Part shown: piece by piece, positions 1 to 10,639 of the stretch
How the letters are laid out: the number at the start of each line of letters is the position of its first letter
Position numbering within the stretch: position 1 is the first letter of the stretch
Assembly: GCF_003589595.1 (NCBI RefSeq)
Contig: NW_020655740.1
Location: forward strand, 561,286 to 625,285
Length of the DNA: 64,000 nucleotides
Reading direction: 5' to 3'
From: Hyposmocoma kahamanoa
Taxonomy: Eukaryota > Arthropoda > Insecta > Lepidoptera > Cosmopterigidae
Notes under the pieces: generated by a model
What the model was told of the DNA's origin: nothing
Seen by the model: only the letters and a program-made list of their open reading frames with translations
Databases searched by the model: none
Program-made: the position numbers and the translations under genes

Positions 1-200
1 ACCAACAGGTAATATATATGTGAATGGTGTAAAGAATAGATTACACCAACACTTAAGTTTCAACTAATTTACTAAATATTTTTAGACTATAACGTCAAAG
101 TGACATTTTGTACAAGAATGGTGAAAAATACCAAGGAGAGAAGATAAATTTGGTTTGGTTTTGTATTCAGAAGATCTACGAAAAAAAATGTGTTACACAC

Positions 201-363
201 TCAGAGCTTAAATCGCACAGATCTGAGGGGCAGTGCCTCTGCGCCCGTCACCCGGAGACCAAGTTTACAACCAGAACTCCGTAATGCTCATATTATCCGT
301 AATGCTCGGAAATAGGTAATGGTGGCGGTATTTCTCTGAACGATCTCTTCAACAACGACTCTA
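201..363 (+). repeat. SINE-A fragment, 5'-truncated
   Basis: This matches the inner and 3' parts of the interspersed family best seen at 5476-5762: the AAATCGCACAGATCTGAGG block, the GCGCCCGTCACCC block and the 'cggaaataggtaatggtgg' block, in the same order. The 5' third, which begins TGACGGGACGAACAAGTCG in fuller copies, is missing. Confidence 0.6.
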
Positions 364-897
364 TATTGCTTGTTGGTAGAGAAATTTTATGCACAACTCA
401 TTTTGAAAATTGTGTTTGATTTACGAACAATTGTACCTCTTTTTCGCTCCATGTGCATTTACGTGCAGATAGATCGCCGTGTGGGTTGCCGGAACAAACA
501 AGGGCAAATGATCCGATTGTTCCTTCCATCCCAATCAATCAAGTAGACAGGATATTAAGTTCCGGGTGCACGTGAATTGTAGAGCAAGCTCCTGGATTCA
601 ATATTCTCATCATATTAAGCTCATTTATTATGTATGGACTGTCTTTTAGAAAGGTGAAGCTTTGTGCTAATACTGTAGGGACGTAAACCATGATGTTGCA
701 TTATAAATTACTTCCGTATTCAAGAATGTTAATAATGGTTGACGAGGCGGGTCTTATTAGTATATAAGTATCGGAAAACTACGTAATTAATAGTAATGCA
801 AAGATCCATGTTTCATAATCTCTCCCGGTTTATGTATGACGCGTACAAAAAACAATTTTTATATTATGTAAAAAAATATTTAAAAATCTACTGGGTG
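364..897. other. No recognisable feature
   Basis: A+T-rich sequence with no open frame, repeat match or inverted structure that I can see. Confidence 0.5.
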
Positions 898-1325
898 TAA
901 GAGTGGTTACACACGGCGACCTTTAGCAGCGATGCATACGCGCGTTCGTGAAATGCGCTGTCGCCTATAAATCCCAAGTGTAGCGATGCAATTGCGCGTT
1001 TGTATCGATGCAGTCGTGCGCTCGCATCGCATTTGTATCGCTGCAAAAAGTCAAACACACACTTTATTTTATTCCATAATTAGAATACCCGTCTGTCATT
1101 TCTGTACGCTGCGGGTATAGTTTTTATACTTTTTTGGGCCATTATATTCGCTACAATCACCGTCATTTCATACTACCTAGTTAAAAGTAAGTAGATTTCT
1201 TTTGATGGCACGAAGATAACAAACAGAAAAGAAAGCACTGTATAATGACTTGCAAAACGAAGTTTTTTAAAAGAAATTTAAAGTTTGAACTTTAAATCTT
1301 GAACGTCGCCCTAGTGTGGTGGCGA
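898..1325. mobile_element. MITE with GGTTACACACGGCG end, copy 1
   Basis: The left end reads GTGGTTACACACGGCGAC, nearly the same as the left end of the element at 2987-3230. The interior is rich in 'gcgatgca' and 'gcgcg' words, as in the second copy. A degenerate inverse of the end, GTCGCCCTAGTGTGG, lies near 1307-1321 and may be the right terminus. I see no target duplication, so the right boundary is uncertain. Confidence 0.4.
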
Positions 1326-1559
1326 CAATTCATATTTAGATACATTATGAGTGTAACTTAAGTTTATTATTCAAAATCCACAACCTGATTTCATCCTCTG
1401 GTGGGTATAAGCCTCCGGAGTTTGTTTTGATATCGTCGAACCACCATGCAAATGGGCGACTGACGCTTCTTCTGCCCATCCTCGGCTACCGATCAGACGT
1501 CTTGCTCCACTTGTCATCATCTCGCCTAGCTATGTGTCCCGCCCAACTCCATTTGAGTT

Positions 1560-1720
1560 CCATCGTTGAAACTGCGGATCGTCGGATCCAAAAGGTTAAC
1601 AAAAATATATCTATATTATTTCTCTGTGTTCGATCTTTGATTTTCGACGTTTATTAATAATTATAATATACTAGTGAAGTAATTTCACAAAAATAAATTG
1701 AATATCATTGTATTAAAACG
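1560..1720 (+). repeat. SINE-B 3' part
   Basis: Carries the conserved 3' part of SINE-B: GTGTTCGATCTTTG followed by TTATTAATAATTATAAT and the 'gtgaagtaatttcacaaaa' tail. The tRNA-like head is missing. Other copies lie at 23.5, 26.7-27.1, 36.2, 37.7 and 56.1 kb. Confidence 0.5.
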
Positions 1721-1889
1721 ACGTTATAGTGAATAAACATCATATTACAAAAATAGATTCACTGACCCCATTCATCACCAGGTTAGAGTCAGTCGGGACA
1801 GCCACGGGTTAATTGGGTTTTCGGATACATTTACCCCTTGCGTGTTTGATATTGGACAATTTGTTTATTTATCCGTAGATATAATACGT

Positions 1890-2128
1890 AGTAATACTTT
1901 GTTTCTATGTATAATGTGCCAGATAACCAGACCAATTGCCTGGTCTCGAACCAGGGAATTCCTTGTAATGTGAATACCAGAGCAACGGAGTTTACTCTCG
2001 AGGCACTTCCCACAGCACCCTGACTAGAACCAATTTGGAAAAGTTCATTCCAAATTGGTCCTATCAGAAATCGAACTCATGACCCCTTTCAGCACAGTAT
2101 AAACCGTTGAGCCACCGAAACCGTCGAA
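1890..2128 (-). repeat. SINE-C, tRNA-derived
   Basis: On the minus strand TGGCTCAACGG (plus-strand 2104-2114) is a perfect match to the Pol III A-box consensus TRGYNNANNGG. About 30 bases further, GAGTTCGATTTC is a degenerate B box. This spacing indicates a tRNA-derived head. Downstream on the minus strand the body shares CCAATTTGG words with the copy at 14.4-14.6 kb. Confidence 0.55.
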
Positions 2129-2129
2129 T

Positions 2130-2986
2130 TTAACGCAGTATTGTTAAAAGAAACAAAATATCATCACCGGTATTATTATTAATTTAGCTAAAGTAAAAAA
2201 TAACGTGGACATTCCCTTCTACAAATTCTACAGTTAAATATGCGTATTATTTATTGAAATTTAAGTACATTGGCGCTAATTATTATTATTCCCTATTAAG
2301 TATCTGCTACAAATTATTGTCCCAAGAAATAATATTTCAGTTGTGATAGGCACTTACGTATTTTATATACTTTTAAAAGAATAAATATAGACAACCTATA
2401 TTTTGAAATGTTTAGAAAATCAACAGTAAAAAAGCGCATCAATGACGAAATGGGTATGTTCATACCAAGAAAACGTTCATGCTGTAAGTAAATTAAGTCC
2501 CTCAATTCCTATCACTGCTTATTATATATGTTTAAATGTTTTAAGTATTTTTTATGTCCGTCCGCACAGGGTAACAGCATTCTGCGCTTTAAATGCATCA
2601 TTGCGACGTAGTTACGGCCACGGCGTTACGACCGCCAGTTGAATGTAATTACGTTCATTATGTTACTTCATGAGTTATTATTATCTTTATAGATAGAAAA
2701 TGGTATTTGCTTTCACTATTTGTTATATACAAAGCGATTATAGTAATTTCGTAGCAGCAGGTTCGTAAATAATAAAATAATAAATTGGAAATGTAGAATA
2801 CCTAGGAATTGTTTAGAATGCCGGCTACGGCCGACTTGGCAAAGTATTAAACAAAAGACAAAAAATGAAATTAGTCATTTCACATTGTTTTTTCGTCCTG
2901 ATTCGACCCTCCCATGCTTAGGTTTAGGTTAGTACATGAAAAAGCTGTACACTCGTTTTCCGCCCGACATCTGCCCGAAACAATTA
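2130..2986. other. No recognisable feature
   Basis: A+T-rich sequence without a convincing frame. A short TTAGG-like run near 2919-2933 is too small and degenerate to be telomeric. Confidence 0.45.
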
Positions 2987-3230
2987 GAGCGGTTACACAC
3001 GGCGAGATTAGCAGCGAAGCGAACGCGATGCAGTAGTGATGCAAATGCAGTGAAAACGCGATACCCGTTGTAAATTAATTAACTAATTTATTTATTTAAT
3101 GTATTTATTAATTTCACTTTTAAATTTCAAATTAACAAAAAACATTGTGCATAAACCTGTACAGCTTTCTCGTACTTATGTAGTTATTCAACATAAGCGA
3201 CAGTATCTAAAAGCCGCCGTGTGTAACCAC
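2987..3230. mobile_element. MITE with GGTTACACACGGCG ends, copy 2
   Basis: The ends are inverted repeats: GCGGTTACACACGGCG at about 2989-3004 and CGCCGTGTGTAACCAC at 3215-3230. Element size (about 240 bp) and lack of coding capacity fit a non-autonomous DNA transposon. The flanks show no clear target duplication, so the superfamily is not settled; a hAT origin is only a guess. The interior holds a piece of LINE-E (3070-3175). Confidence 0.55.
3070..3175 (+). pseudogene. LINE-E fragment inside the MITE
   Basis: The sequence from AACTAATTTATTTATTTAAT to CATTGTGCATAAACCTGTACAG (plus strand) matches the reverse complement of about 40300-40390, the LINE-E remnant. Translation gives a leucine- and isoleucine-rich stretch typical of a LINE ORF2 C-terminus. 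Lying between the two MITE ends, it looks captured or inserted. Confidence 0.4.
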
Positions 3231-3232
3231 AC

Positions 3233-3326
3233 TTACTGTCAAATAAGTAATACTCGACGCATGATGCGAATGAAGCTTCATGACATTGTTTTTTCATTTG
3301 TTCGCGTATTACTTATTTGACAGTAA
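3233..3326. repeat. 94-bp element with perfect 21-bp inverted ends
   Basis: The arms at 3233-3253 and 3306-3326 are perfect inverted copies; the core is TGTCAAATAAGTAAT and its inverse. About 52 bp lie between. It abuts the MITE ending at 3230. It is either a very small MITE or a fragment fold-back; the superfamily is unknown. Confidence 0.6.
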
Positions 3327-3630
3327 TTGTTTCACGCGGATGACGGGCGGGGAATGAGAACAGACACCCCACAACTGAATTTGCTTGTGTATCCGAGCTG
3401 GAGGGCAAATTATTATGGATTCCGTTTTTCGAACAAAAGCTAAATATTCAACGCTGTATTTTTAACAAAGAAAAACTAATGTTGGTTCCAATAAAGGTGA
3501 GTTTAAATTTTTGCAGTAATTCAAAGAATTGTTGAATTTACTTTTATCAGTTTATTACTTAACATAACAGTATTGCTTAATGCATTTTTAGTGAATCAGT
3601 TTTCGTTCCTACTATAATATTTTATTCGAA

Positions 3631-4085
3631 TAATCTCAGTACAGAGTACTAAAAAAACCGACCTCAAAAGTACGTGGAATTACGTCTATTTGCCAAGTTG
3701 TATTGAAATATCCCCTAGTTCACCACTATACAGGACTTGACACTGGAGATAATAATAATCGGTTCTCACTACTCAAAGTATATTGAGAGAAAAACGCCTT
3801 GAATTGGAGAAATAGCAAAAAAAGCCATTAAAATAATTACTCCTAAATTAAAGTTAGGCGCTATTTATAAAAATGAATCTTCATGCGTGAACAGCCACCC
3901 TTCGAGGTGGATGATTTTTTTCAAAATGAAATGGGACCACCATGGAGGTACCCTCTTTCCAACAAAAACAGAATCATGAAAATCGGTTCACGAATACCGG
4001 GAGTTATCGCGTAACATACATACAAAAAAAAAAGAACATACAGTCGAATTGAGAACGTCTTCCTTTTTTGAAGTCGATTAAAAAT
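3631..4085 (+). mobile_element. MITE family R, full-length copy
   Basis: About 450 bp, starting near AACCGACCTCAAAAGTACG and ending CCTTTTTTGAAGTCGATTAA. The two ends are imperfect inverted repeats built on ACCGACYTCAAAA, so I read the family as a non-autonomous DNA transposon. A 3' UTR-derived LINE repeat is the alternative. Landmarks are ACCCTTCGAGGTGGATGATT and CCCTCTTTCCAACAAAAA. Copies recur at 17.15, 17.7, 40.4, 45.8 and 48.5 kb (+) and 33.6 and 52.9 kb (-). Confidence 0.6.
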
Positions 4086-5475
4086 AGGGATTTTTCTTAA
4101 ACAAATATAATTTGTAATGTTATGATCAATTCTCCCAATTACTTACTTATTCTCACAAGATGGACTATTGTAACATTTGGACGTGCATAAAATATTCTTC
4201 TTAACACACAAGCACTTCCTGTTATTACAATGCTTTGTGCAACTACATTAAAAATATATATATATATACATTGCCTGTGGCGCGTTCGGCATTGCGTACA
4301 GTACCTATTATAGACCAAGTATATAATAGAATTTATTTCATACCTTGCTTGATTGTTTTAGGCGTTGAAACTGGTAGGTCAATGCATTGCAAAGAATATC
4401 TGATTACATGGGTTGCCGATAACTGTACAAATTTACGACCTAAAGTGGGAATGTGAAGTAAAGATAACAAGAGAAGAAATCCGTCGGGACTTGAACCTTG
4501 TGTCCAGACAACGAGGCGCAACCTTCTTAATTATTTTTTTCCATTGTCTATTATTATTTTATAAAGCATATCGCAAAGGCGCTCTTTTTAGTTCAGAATC
4601 GAAATTCTATTGTCTATGGTACTCGCTACCGAACTGAATATTTTCATTAAGTTCCGTTTCAAAAAAGAACTTTGTTATTTTGCTCTTTAAAATATTAAAT
4701 ATGACGCCACTCAAACGCTCTACTGCCTCCTGATTAGTTAAATTGGCCTACGATCTTGCAACCGGACTAATTGAAAAACAAAATTGGTTACAATGTAAGC
4801 GGTACTTGGCTATTTCTATTCTATCTCTTTGGTTTTTGGTTTTGTGGCGAGCTTTTGTCTATATGAAGAGGCTGTATGGTGGAACCTTTGCCTACTCTAA
4901 TAAATGAGTGAAAAATTATTTAAAAAAAATTGAGTTTGTTGACATGGATCAGACTATTTACTCGTAGAAAAAGTACTGTATGCAATCATTACATGATTAG
5001 GTCTAAAAATCTCGTATCTGTTAATTTTGAAGAACAATCATTATGCGACGATTGCATAAAATACTATCACGAGTGCCCATTTTGGCGAACTCAAAGACTA
5101 TGTAGCTGAAGTTGCTTTGTGACAAAAAATATTTTCAACAAATTTGCTTTGTTTATACCACACCGGCTCCAAGTTTTCGTACTGACTTCGACTGTCCTCG
5201 ATTCGTCACGAGTCGAGAACGGACCCGAAGGGAAATGAGCCCTTAACGATAGTTTGACATCTGTACACTACACTCTGGTACTAAATATTTACCATTGATA
5301 GTGCTCTTGAAAAGGGCCCTTATTGTACACTTTGCGATCCGAATGTAATTTAGTATGAAATGAGGCACCGTGTATTTGATAAATAAATCGCTCCTCCGGT
5401 GAAACAGTGCCTTAACTTACATTTGTAAAATTTACGTAAAATGAATTAAAAGTTTTTTTTATATTTATAATATGA
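4086..5475. other. No recognisable feature
   Basis: Mostly A+T-rich unique-looking sequence. The three short frames at 4235-4637 overlap one another on both strands and resemble nothing known to me. A short AT dinucleotide run lies near 4253-4270. Confidence 0.45.
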
Positions 5476-5762
5476 AGTGACGGATCCAACAAGCCGTGTG
5501 CCTGATGTTAAGCTACACGCCTGTTCATAACAGTTGCAGTGCCACTAAGAGCTTTAAATCGCAAAGATCTGAGGCACTGCCACTGCGCCAGTCACCCTGA
5601 GACATAAGTTGACAAGTCCCATGAGCCTGTATATACACCAGCACCCTTACCCTTTAAAACTGGAACGCAGTAGGTATTGCTCACATTACTGCTTGACGGC
5701 AGAAATAGGTATAGTTAAGGCAGCACTTCACTAGACGAACTCATTTACAAGGAGCTCTACTG
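5476..5762 (+). repeat. SINE-A, near full-length copy
   Basis: The most complete copy of the commonest repeat here. Order of landmarks: GTGACGG head, 'aagctacacgcctgttcata', AGTTGCAGTGCCACT, AAATCGCAAAGATCTGAGG, GTCACCCTGAGACATAAGTT, CACCAGCACCCTTACCC, 'attactgcttgacggcagaa', ending ACAAGGAGCTCTAC. No open frame and no clear A/B boxes, so SINE status is inferred from size, copy number and 5' truncation of other copies. Further copies lie at 0.2, 12.8, 13.9, 24.3, 25.3, 27.4, 45.7, 47.8, 55.9, 61.4 and 63.2 kb. Confidence 0.7.
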
Positions 5763-6295
5763 CAAATTTTTAAAAATTTAGTTTTGTATTTAGGGCTATT
5801 GAGCACATTTGAAGAGCTCTTAAATGTTATAACTATTCCAATTGTCATTCCGCTCTCTATAGAAAATTAAGGTATGCATAATGCGTCTCTGTTTTTCCGT
5901 ATAATTTGAATTTTGATGTTACTGTGTTACGTAATTGAATAAAATATATTCGGTGTATTATTATATAAAAATAAATTACAGAAGCCTTAAACAGAGTTAA
6001 TAGAAGCAGAATAGTGCCGTGGGTTTGTGACGTGACGAAAGTTCAGAGGAAATTATTTTGTTTACTGGTATGGTCAAAAGGCATGAAGTTAAGCCGTAAC
6101 AAAAAAACTGAGTTAATTAATAACATAACACAGAATACTGTACTGGTAACTCGGACATAAATTATTTTTTTGTGAAACGTGCCTTCTATCCCTGACTAAA
6201 CTTTTTGTCAGTTTTACAATTTTCTCGCTTGGCATTTTGAAGAAATTATCGACTATATTTTTTGTAATGAAGTAGTTAATCTTTTATTAGTTTAT
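5763..6295. other. No recognisable feature
   Basis: A+T-rich sequence between SINE-A and the mariner element; nothing recognisable. Confidence 0.45.
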
Positions 6296-6352
6296 TACGT
6301 GTGGCGCACTATAAGTTTCCGGAATGAATAAGAAAAAAATACTACAAATGGT

Positions 6353-7230
6353 CAGAAATGAATTTATTGCTTGAAAATATTCTCCGTTAGCGTTAATGCA
6401 CTTTTTCATACGAATGAACCAATTTTGAAAACATTTGTGCCAATCCTACGTGACAATCTCTGAAACATATTTTTTATACTCTTCGACCGCCTCTTTAGGT
6501 GATGAAAATAGTTCACCGCGTAACTGGTTCTTCATTTTTGAAAATAAATAAAAGTCACAAAGTGCCAGGTCGGGACTGTATGCGGGATGGCTCACAAAGT
6601 CAACGTTGTTCACTTTCAAAAATTTATTTGTCTGTCTGGCCGTGATAGAACTAGCTTTATCGTGGTGCAAGATGATCCATGTTTCGTCCTGTTACTATGT
6701 TCCACACAAAATTTAACGCCCCTTCGTTGAATCTGGTAAGCATGGCATTGCAACAAGTGACGCGATCCGTTTTTTGAGCCTCAGTCAAATTGTGTGGGAT
6801 ACGCCGAGAGCACAGCTTTTTCATACCTAAATTTTTGTGTAGTATTGATTGTATTTGACTCATGCCTATGCCGAAATTTTTTCATACCTAAATGTTTGTG
6901 TAGTATTGATTGTATTTGACTCAAGCCTATGCCGAAATATGCCCGAATCTCATGGTATGTCACATGCTTGTCTGTTTTGATCATACGGCGCACAGCATCG
7001 ATGTTTTTGTTGTTCACAGCAATGGACGGGCGACCATCACAAAATTCATCACTGAGATTTACACGACCGCGTTTGATTTCTGGAAACACTACACACAAGC
7101 TATAAATAGTCGTCTTGCATGGTGTTTCATCGCCAAAAGCAGTTTGAAGCTGAGCGAAGCTCCGCTGAGCTGTTAAATTCCACTTAAAGTCGTAAAAATT
7201 ATACTACGAAAATGTTCACGTTAAATCCAT
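6353..7230 (-). pseudogene. mariner transposase (D,D34D), broken
   Basis: Starts at a minus-strand ATG at 7230, followed by two early stops. The N-terminal helix-turn-helix region is clear (AVNNKNIDAVRRMI, SQIQSILHKHLGMKK), then PHNLTEAQKTDRVT and the first catalytic Asp in VTGDETWI near 6690. The chain then jumps straight to LHHDKASS, the second Asp near 6665. Exactly 34 residues separate this Asp from the third, in LALCDFYLF. The usual ~90 residues between first and second Asp are deleted. A 61-bp tandem duplication causes a frameshift, and a TAG follows SEIVT near 6446 before the C-terminal helix (CFQNWFIRMKKCI). It cannot encode active transposase. Confidence 0.85.
6819..6939 (-). repeat. 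61-bp tandem duplication in mariner
   Basis: TCATACCTAAA at 6821 and again at 6882 begin two adjacent near-identical 61-bp copies ending ATGCCGAAAT. Each codes for SQIQSILHK.LGMKK. The unit is not a multiple of three, so it shifts the transposase frame. Confidence 0.85.
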
Positions 7231-7402
7231 GGTGATGTAGACAACCAATTTCTAAAAGGACGCCACAATGTAAAAACAAGTGACCGTCAGATGAAACAAA
7301 CTGTATTGTACAGCCGAAGAGTTCCATTTTCAAATGTTGTAATTACTTTTTAAATATTGTTTATGTAAGTGGCCAGTTCCGGAAACTTGTGCGCCCTATG
7401 TA

Positions 7403-8265
7403 TAAATCGGTCGAATCAGTGCATTTGATATTACGTGAACTAAATGTGGACCATATCCATATATCCGATACTCGATAAGATACTCAGAAAGTGATAGTTG
7501 TAGATATCAGTCCGGTTACATAATAATTAATCACTAGAGTTTCTTTTAAATATGATTTTATTTCCGGACTTAGAAAGGCCGATATAATAATTCGAAAAAC
7601 ATAATGAATTTATTTTATTCAAACTTGTAATTAAAACATTTGAAGATACTAACGAGTTTTTATAACTTAGATTTTGCCATTGTTCTTTGACTTCTTCTGT
7701 TCCGATTCTTTGTTGCAATATAATCGAATGATCCTTACAAGAAATTAGGTCGATGTTCATATTTATGGACAATTCACGCTTGACCAAAAACAGTCAAACT
7801 TCAAAAAAACGTCAAACTTGTTTTCGCAAAAAAAAAGACCTAAGGTTCATAAGACAATTTCCCTGTTAAAAAAGAAGCTGTTTAGTACTTTCTTGTCGTC
7901 GAGGCGATCTTCGGGGGTGGCCTAATTCCAGCAGTGGACGTATTCTGGCTTTATTGACGCTGGTGAATATTATGCATTCTCTGTTGTGATTTCTTGCCTT
8001 GGAATCTTTTCGGGATTTCAGACTGTGTATTACTTGAGGTTTAGGTAAATATCTCTACTTATTTCGATCTCAAGTTATGTGACAGAATGAAATACTGTGA
8101 CCCGTGAAAGATGTGGTTTGAAAAAGGACGCGGTACAAAAATAGGATAAGGTATGTTGAGGTAATTTGGGCACGTGCAGCCAGTCGATGATACTCGTAGA
8201 AGATAGATTGGTGAAAGAGATATACAGGGTGTAAAAGTTAAATGTGCCCAGGCAATTATTCCATA
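7403..8265. other. Mostly unassigned; small RTE-like piece
   Basis: The words GGCCTAATTCCAGCAGTGGACG at about 7920-7941 match the widespread lepidopteran RTE-type LINE 3' region also seen at 55.2 kb. Around 7770, 'ggacaattcacgcttgacc' resembles part of the large palindrome at 8.27-9.01 kb. The 86-codon minus frame at 7527-7787 has no recognisable similarity and I do not call it a gene. Confidence 0.35.
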
Positions 8266-9012
8266 AATATAAGAGATATCATAAAGCTTTAAACTGATAT
8301 CGAAAGTACTTTAAGTAATGAGTATATCGACATCAATAATTAAAAAAAATAAAAGTAGACAATCCGAAATTTTAACATTAAATATGCTCCTGTACATTTA
8401 ATCTGACGTTTGTAGAGACGCTCTAGTTTTCCTACTAAGAGTAACAATAAGTTAACAGATAACAAAACTGCCACAAATAAAGTCATAAAACTATCGTTTT
8501 ATTGAATAAAAATATAATGGCGTAGTCAATTATTTGGTCAAGTGTGAGTTGTCCATAAAAATGAATAAAATTAATATTTTTTAGTTCTGATGTATTCAGT
8601 TTCATGTAAGAACCATTTTATTGTATGTGACGAAAAAATCGGGACAGGAGTAGTTGATCAAATTTAATAAAAACCTTTTTTCGTACAAAATGTATAACGT
8701 TTTATTAAATTTGACCAACTTCTTCTGTCCCGATAATCAGCACAAAAAAATGTTGATCAATTTTATTCATTTTAGGGACAACTCACACTTGACCGAATAA
8801 ATAACTATGCCATCATATTTTTTTAAGTTAAAAGATAGTTTTATTACTTTATTTATATCAGTCTTGTTATCTTTTAACTTATTGTTACCTGTTATACCAG
8901 GATATATATTACAATTTTGGATATTTCTAGTTTAAAAAAGTTATTGATGCCGATTAACTCATTAGGTAACGTACATTCGATATCAGTTTAAAGCTTTTTA
9001 ATATCTCTATGG
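8266..9012. repeat. Giant imperfect palindrome, ~750 bp
   Basis: The left half folds back on the right half along almost its full length. Paired landmarks from outside in: AAGCTTTAAACTGATATCGA (8286-8305) with its inverse near 8980-9000; TTAACAGATAACAAAACTG near 8451 with 'gtcttgttatcttttaac' near 8860; GTCAAGTGTGAGTTGTCC near 8538 with GGACAACTCACACTTGACC near 8776; ATCGGGACAG near 8639 with CTGTCCCGAT near 8725. The centre is near 8681. The left arm carries about 60 extra bases near 8580-8635. No coding sequence. Probably a fold-back transposon or an inverted duplication. Confidence 0.8.
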
Positions 9013-9250
9013 TTCCTCTCCATGTTTGATGAACACCTGAATCATCTTTTTTCAGTTTGCGTAAGAATTTCCACTTGTTGAATCCACTCGAAATATGGAA
9101 ATTCGATGGTATATAATATGGTAACCTTTGTTTTTTTTTATTGAAAACACTTGAAGGCTTACAGTATTCACAGTACCAAAGCGCTTAATAGTATAGTTGA
9201 TTGAATTTAGAATATAAAACAAAATACAATAAAATACAAATTAAGAAAAA

Positions 9251-9440
9251 TAATAACGCAATAAATAACGCACACACTCAACATAGCCCCGCACTAAGGA
9301 AACCCTGTGTCGCAGGTGCCATGGACGCACACATAGACAACTAAATAAATGTAGGCCATGCAAATATTTCTCTCGGCCTGGGAATCGAGCCTGATACCTC
9401 TGCGTGGCAGTCATGGTAACAGTTCGGCCACCTAGGCAGT
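9251..9440 (-). repeat. SINE-T (tRNA-derived), older copy
   Basis: Reverse-orientation copy of the intact SINE at 27.93 kb. Seen in plus-strand order: CGCACACACTCAACATAGCC, AACCCTGTGTCGCAGG, GCCATGGACGCACACATAGA, AATGTAGGCCATGCAAATAT, then the tRNA-like head ending near CGGCCACCTAGGCAG. The B box is degraded. Confidence 0.75.
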
Positions 9441-9663
9441 TTTAAAAAATGATATAACAAAATAAAATTACAAGCACGTAGTGGAAATAGAAGGTATATA
9501 CACTAAGCAAGTATGCGACCCATTCTACAGGATACCATAGCTCGAACGGTAGTTCACGAACAGTAGACTCTTACTTATCTCATGTCTCATTAAATTGGTC
9601 TGTCCGAGTTGTTAGCTTACGGATCGTGGCTCTATTGACTTTGGGAGTACGTTTTATATTAAG

Positions 9664-9990
9664 TTCTCGGGTCTCTCTCAGAGAAAACTTTAAGGAGACT
9701 GGTATCTAGACTGTGGCATCACTGTACATTTTCTCAAATATTTTATATGACCGCAAAAATATACATAATTTCAATAAGAATTAAGATATCCATAATGTTA
9801 ACCTTAGAGTTAAGTCCAAACTCATTGTACCCGATTTCGTTTAACCAAGGTAAACGACTCTTTTATGGGGAACTGTATACGATTTTACAATAAGATCCCG
9901 GAGCATATATTAAGATTATCTTGTCCTAAGTTAAAAACCATATTAAAAATATTTTGATTGAAAAGTCATATAGAATAAATCGACTCATCC
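9664..9990 (+). pseudogene. LINE-A ORF2 C-terminal remnant
   Basis: Translation in shifting frames gives RVSLRENFKETGI, then IHNFNKN and HNVNLRVKSKLIVP, aligned with the cleaner copies at 22.6 (-) and 44.2 kb (+). This is the segment after the reverse transcriptase of a CR1/Jockey-type LINE. It is heavily frameshifted and ends before the 3' UTR. Confidence 0.6.
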
Positions 9991-10639
9991 GTAAAACAAA
10001 GATCTATGTGCAAAACTACTTATTCTCAGGACATAGTACATTTCGTTCGTTCTTCTTCGCTGTTGATGTCAGATCGACTGTTGTTTGATTTTATATTTCC
10101 AAAAAGAAATAAGGTACATAAATTCTCAAAACACCTTTACAAGGGCCATAGTTTGAATAACGAAGGACTCTGTTCTTCGGATGAGTCGAAATGATTCTTT
10201 ACTTTGACATTAGGGTTTTTAATGTTTTATGCTGATGCCAATGTGGCATGTGTGTACCGATGACATCGCAGCGTGCTCGTGTGATTCCCTGGCAAATCGT
10301 GGGGACCCTGTTATTGTTCATCTCAACAATGCTCCATCACATTCAGTAATTGTAGAATTTCCTTTTCGCAGAAGCAAAAGTTTTGTGTTAGTCCTTTATA
10401 CAATAATATAATTTATTGTTTTGTTTTACGAGTGAAAGAGGAAATACTCATGCATACCAACAGTCCGGACTAGATGGTTATGTCTAACTTCGCTTGGGAA
10501 GACACCCAAAGGCCTACGGAATAAGAACCTCCTCCCTTTTGGTGTTTCTCCTTCGATATATTTCGAAGACTTTTCTTAGGTTACATATAATTATGTCCTA
10601 ATTATTATGCACCAAAATTAAATTTATGTGCAGAAATCA
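9991..10639. other. No supported feature
   Basis: A short plus-strand frame at 10229-10411 contains VIVHLNNAPSHS, vaguely like the second-Asp region of Tc1/mariner-type transposases but with Asn for the catalytic Asp. Nothing around it supports a transposon. Confidence 0.3.

Larger units (their letters stand above)
6296..7402 (-). mobile_element. mariner element, internally deleted
   Basis: Inverted ends of about 28 bp flank a broken mariner transposase. The left end reads TGGCGCACTATAAGTTTCCGG (6301-6321) in part; the right end, inverted, reads GGGCGCACAAGTTTCCGGAA (7379-7396 region). A TA dinucleotide at each edge (6296-6297 and 7401-7402) is the expected mariner target duplication. The total of about 1.1 kb is shorter than the usual 1.3 kb, in line with the internal deletion. 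The element cannot move itself but keeps both ends. Confidence 0.8.

Noticed and set aside
2915..2935. TTAGG-like telomeric words
   Set aside because: Only about three degenerate units; not a telomeric array.
10229..10411. Transposase-like VIVHLNNAPSHS in a 60-codon frame
   Set aside because: Asn in place of the catalytic Asp, no other transposase blocks and no inverted ends nearby.
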